A DNA stretch of 49,415 bases from an uncultured Clostridium sp. (GTDB taxonomy: Bacteria > Bacillota > Clostridia > TANB77 > CAG-508): positions 1-49,415 of the forward strand of contig USMB01000007.1 in NCBI GenBank assembly GCA_900555615.1. Direction: 5' to 3'. Of this stretch, positions 49,303-49,415 are shown in pieces. The notes under the pieces were generated by a model, which saw only the letters and a list, made by a program, of their open reading frames with translations, did not search any database and was not told where the DNA came from. A program made the translations under genes and the position numbers. Numbering within the stretch: position 1 is the first letter of the stretch; every line of letters starts with the position of its first letter.

Positions 49303-49331
49303 AGTATACTACTTTTTCTAGTATATGTCAA
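49303..49331 (-). promoter_or_regulatory. antisense RNA promoter, second par-like locus
   Basis: On the minus strand, TTGACA (49331-49326) and TATACT (49308-49303) with a 17-bp spacer, an almost consensus promoter directed at the toxin gene. Confidence 0.85.
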
Positions 49332-49415
49332 ATAATTTTTGAATATTCACAAAAATTATATATGATTCATTTATGATAATGTCTTAATAAATCATTTAGG
49401 AAAATGTCTTAATTT

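Overview
The window reads as chromosome of a low-GC, Gram-positive anaerobe of the Firmicutes (Clostridia-like), most likely a gut species. The signs are strongly AT-rich genes with AGGAGG-type ribosome binding sites, TTGACA/TATAAT promoters, a Spo0A-like response regulator, an AgrC-like sensor kinase, a choloylglycine (bile salt) hydrolase, and standard use of TGA as a stop. I see no rRNA, tRNA or CRISPR array. The species cannot be fixed from the sequence alone.

Left part (0-25.3 kb) is a dense defence island. (1) An AbrB-like regulator, a UvrD helicase fused to a Cas4/AddB-type nuclease, and type III Mod and Res subunits form one tight operon (832-8323). (2) An XRE regulator with an ImmA/IrrE protease sits behind a palindromic operator (8363-9484). 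(3) A compact ubiquitin-like operon follows: DUF2188, multiubiquitin-type beta-grasp protein, E1/ThiF-like enzyme and DUF6527 protein (9634-11629). (4) Then come a small membrane protein, a metallophosphoesterase, a DUF4143-type ATPase and an XRE regulator. (5) A three-gene cassette pairs a membrane protein with a TIR/MTH538-like protein and a 46-residue zinc ribbon (14829-15906). (6) A five-gene operon encodes a small helical protein, an 848-residue protein with alpha-CTD-like and sigma-region-4-like segments, a GHKL ATPase, an unknown protein and a DUF6339-like protein (16652-22984). This is the best candidate for a poorly described system. (7) A Dam/DpnM-type methylase with a DUF6997-like restriction enzyme closes the island (23135-25268).

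The middle (25.3-45.4 kb) looks like ordinary chromosome: four Nudix hydrolases, bile salt hydrolase, small methyltransferase, Spo0A-like regulator, a 20-residue Trp-rich ORF beside an AgrC-like kinase, a YhcC-like radical SAM protein, phosphoesterases, a GH13 glycosidase with foreign-looking codon use, J-domain protein, SDR, superoxide dismutase, an ArsR-CadA heavy-metal module with a clear operator and a four-copy 31-bp tandem repeat, DUF1836, amidase, GIY-YIG, GNAT, and a decayed MYG1-like remnant.

The right part (45.4-48.9 kb) carries a small integrative-element module: a tyrosine integrase whose 5' end is in another frame, an excisionase-like protein and a DUF6076-like protein. A perfect 16-bp inverted repeat flanks the integrase promoter.

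Two loci (33.66-34.0 kb and 49.0-49.33 kb) share the architecture of the pAD1 par/Fst type I toxin-antitoxin system: a short peptide gene, a hairpin between convergent promoters, and direct repeats that make the two RNAs complementary at the toxin start codon. They are not covered by conventional gene calling and are among the most useful observations here.
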